Of a DNA stretch of 24,209 nucleotides, positions 24,188 through 24,209 are shown piece after piece. Every line of letters begins with the position of its first letter. Position 1 is the first letter of the stretch. The translations under genes and the position numbers were made by a program. The notes below the pieces were generated by a model. The model saw only the letters and a program-made list of their open reading frames with translations. It did not search any database and was not told where the DNA came from. This DNA comes from an uncultured Clostridia bacterium (GTDB taxonomy: Bacteria; Bacillota; Clostridia; Oscillospirales; Acutalibacteraceae), in the NCBI GenBank assembly GCA_945988915.1, contig CAMFTS010000008.1, positions 1-24,209 on the forward strand, read 5' to 3'.

Positions 24188-24209
24188 CTGTCTCTTATAC
24201 ACATCTCCG
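24188..24209 (+). other. Tn5/Nextera adapter contamination
   Basis: The contig ends in CTGTCTCTTATACACATCT (24188-24206) followed by CCG. This is the reverse complement of the 19-bp Tn5 mosaic end plus the first bases of the standard Nextera adapter. It is a library artefact, not genomic sequence. Confidence 0.97.

Noticed and set aside
24188..24209. Tn5-like mobile element end
   Set aside because: The match is to the engineered mosaic end followed by Nextera adapter bases at a contig terminus.

Overview
The window looks like one end of a contig from an AT-rich, spore-forming, low-GC Gram-positive gut anaerobe of the class Clostridia, probably Oscillospirales/Ruminococcaceae. The reasons are an intact spoIVA, two secreted proteins ending in type I dockerins, glycan-degrading genes linked to GPH-type sugar symporters, and classic SigA-type promoters and Gram-positive terminators. 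The left edge cuts through a tRNA-Gln(CUG). The last 22 bases are a Tn5/Nextera sequencing adapter, not genome.

Region 1 (1-217) holds the 3' half of the tRNA, its terminator, and a perfect 19-bp palindrome whose sequence resembles IS3-family transposon ends. Region 2 (218-12546) is a glycan locus. A leftward GH101-like glycosidase diverges from a long rightward operon: GPH symporter, GH29 alpha-L-fucosidase, two zinc-type (MDR) dehydrogenases, a UxaB-like mannitol-dehydrogenase-family enzyme, a UxaA-family dehydratase and a fuconolactonase-like amidohydrolase. A GH16 lipoprotein follows. Two intergenic gaps in this operon contain gene debris, the clearest being a collapsed second GH29. My reading is that fucose is released inside the cell, oxidised to the lactone, hydrolysed to fuconate and dehydrated without phosphorylation. 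The extra C5-dehydrogenase-like and UxaB-like pair suggests a C5-epimerising detour through 6-deoxy-altronate. That is an inference and the most interesting hypothesis in the window.

Region 3 (12632-16136) is a leftward operon driven by a near-consensus promoter: two small membrane proteins of unknown function, then larE, larB and larC, which build the nickel-pincer (NPN) cofactor. No larA (racemase) is present. Lactate or lactaldehyde from fucose breakdown could link regions 2 and 3, but nothing in the sequence proves it.

Region 4 (16164-24187) holds a secreted NlpC/P60-like protein with leucine-rich repeats and a dockerin, spoIVA behind a SigE-like promoter, a small DUF378 membrane protein, a 919-residue secreted dockerin protein built of a threefold internal repeat, and an MFS/GPH-type transporter. 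Most genes are bounded by recognisable terminators, and several promoters can be placed.
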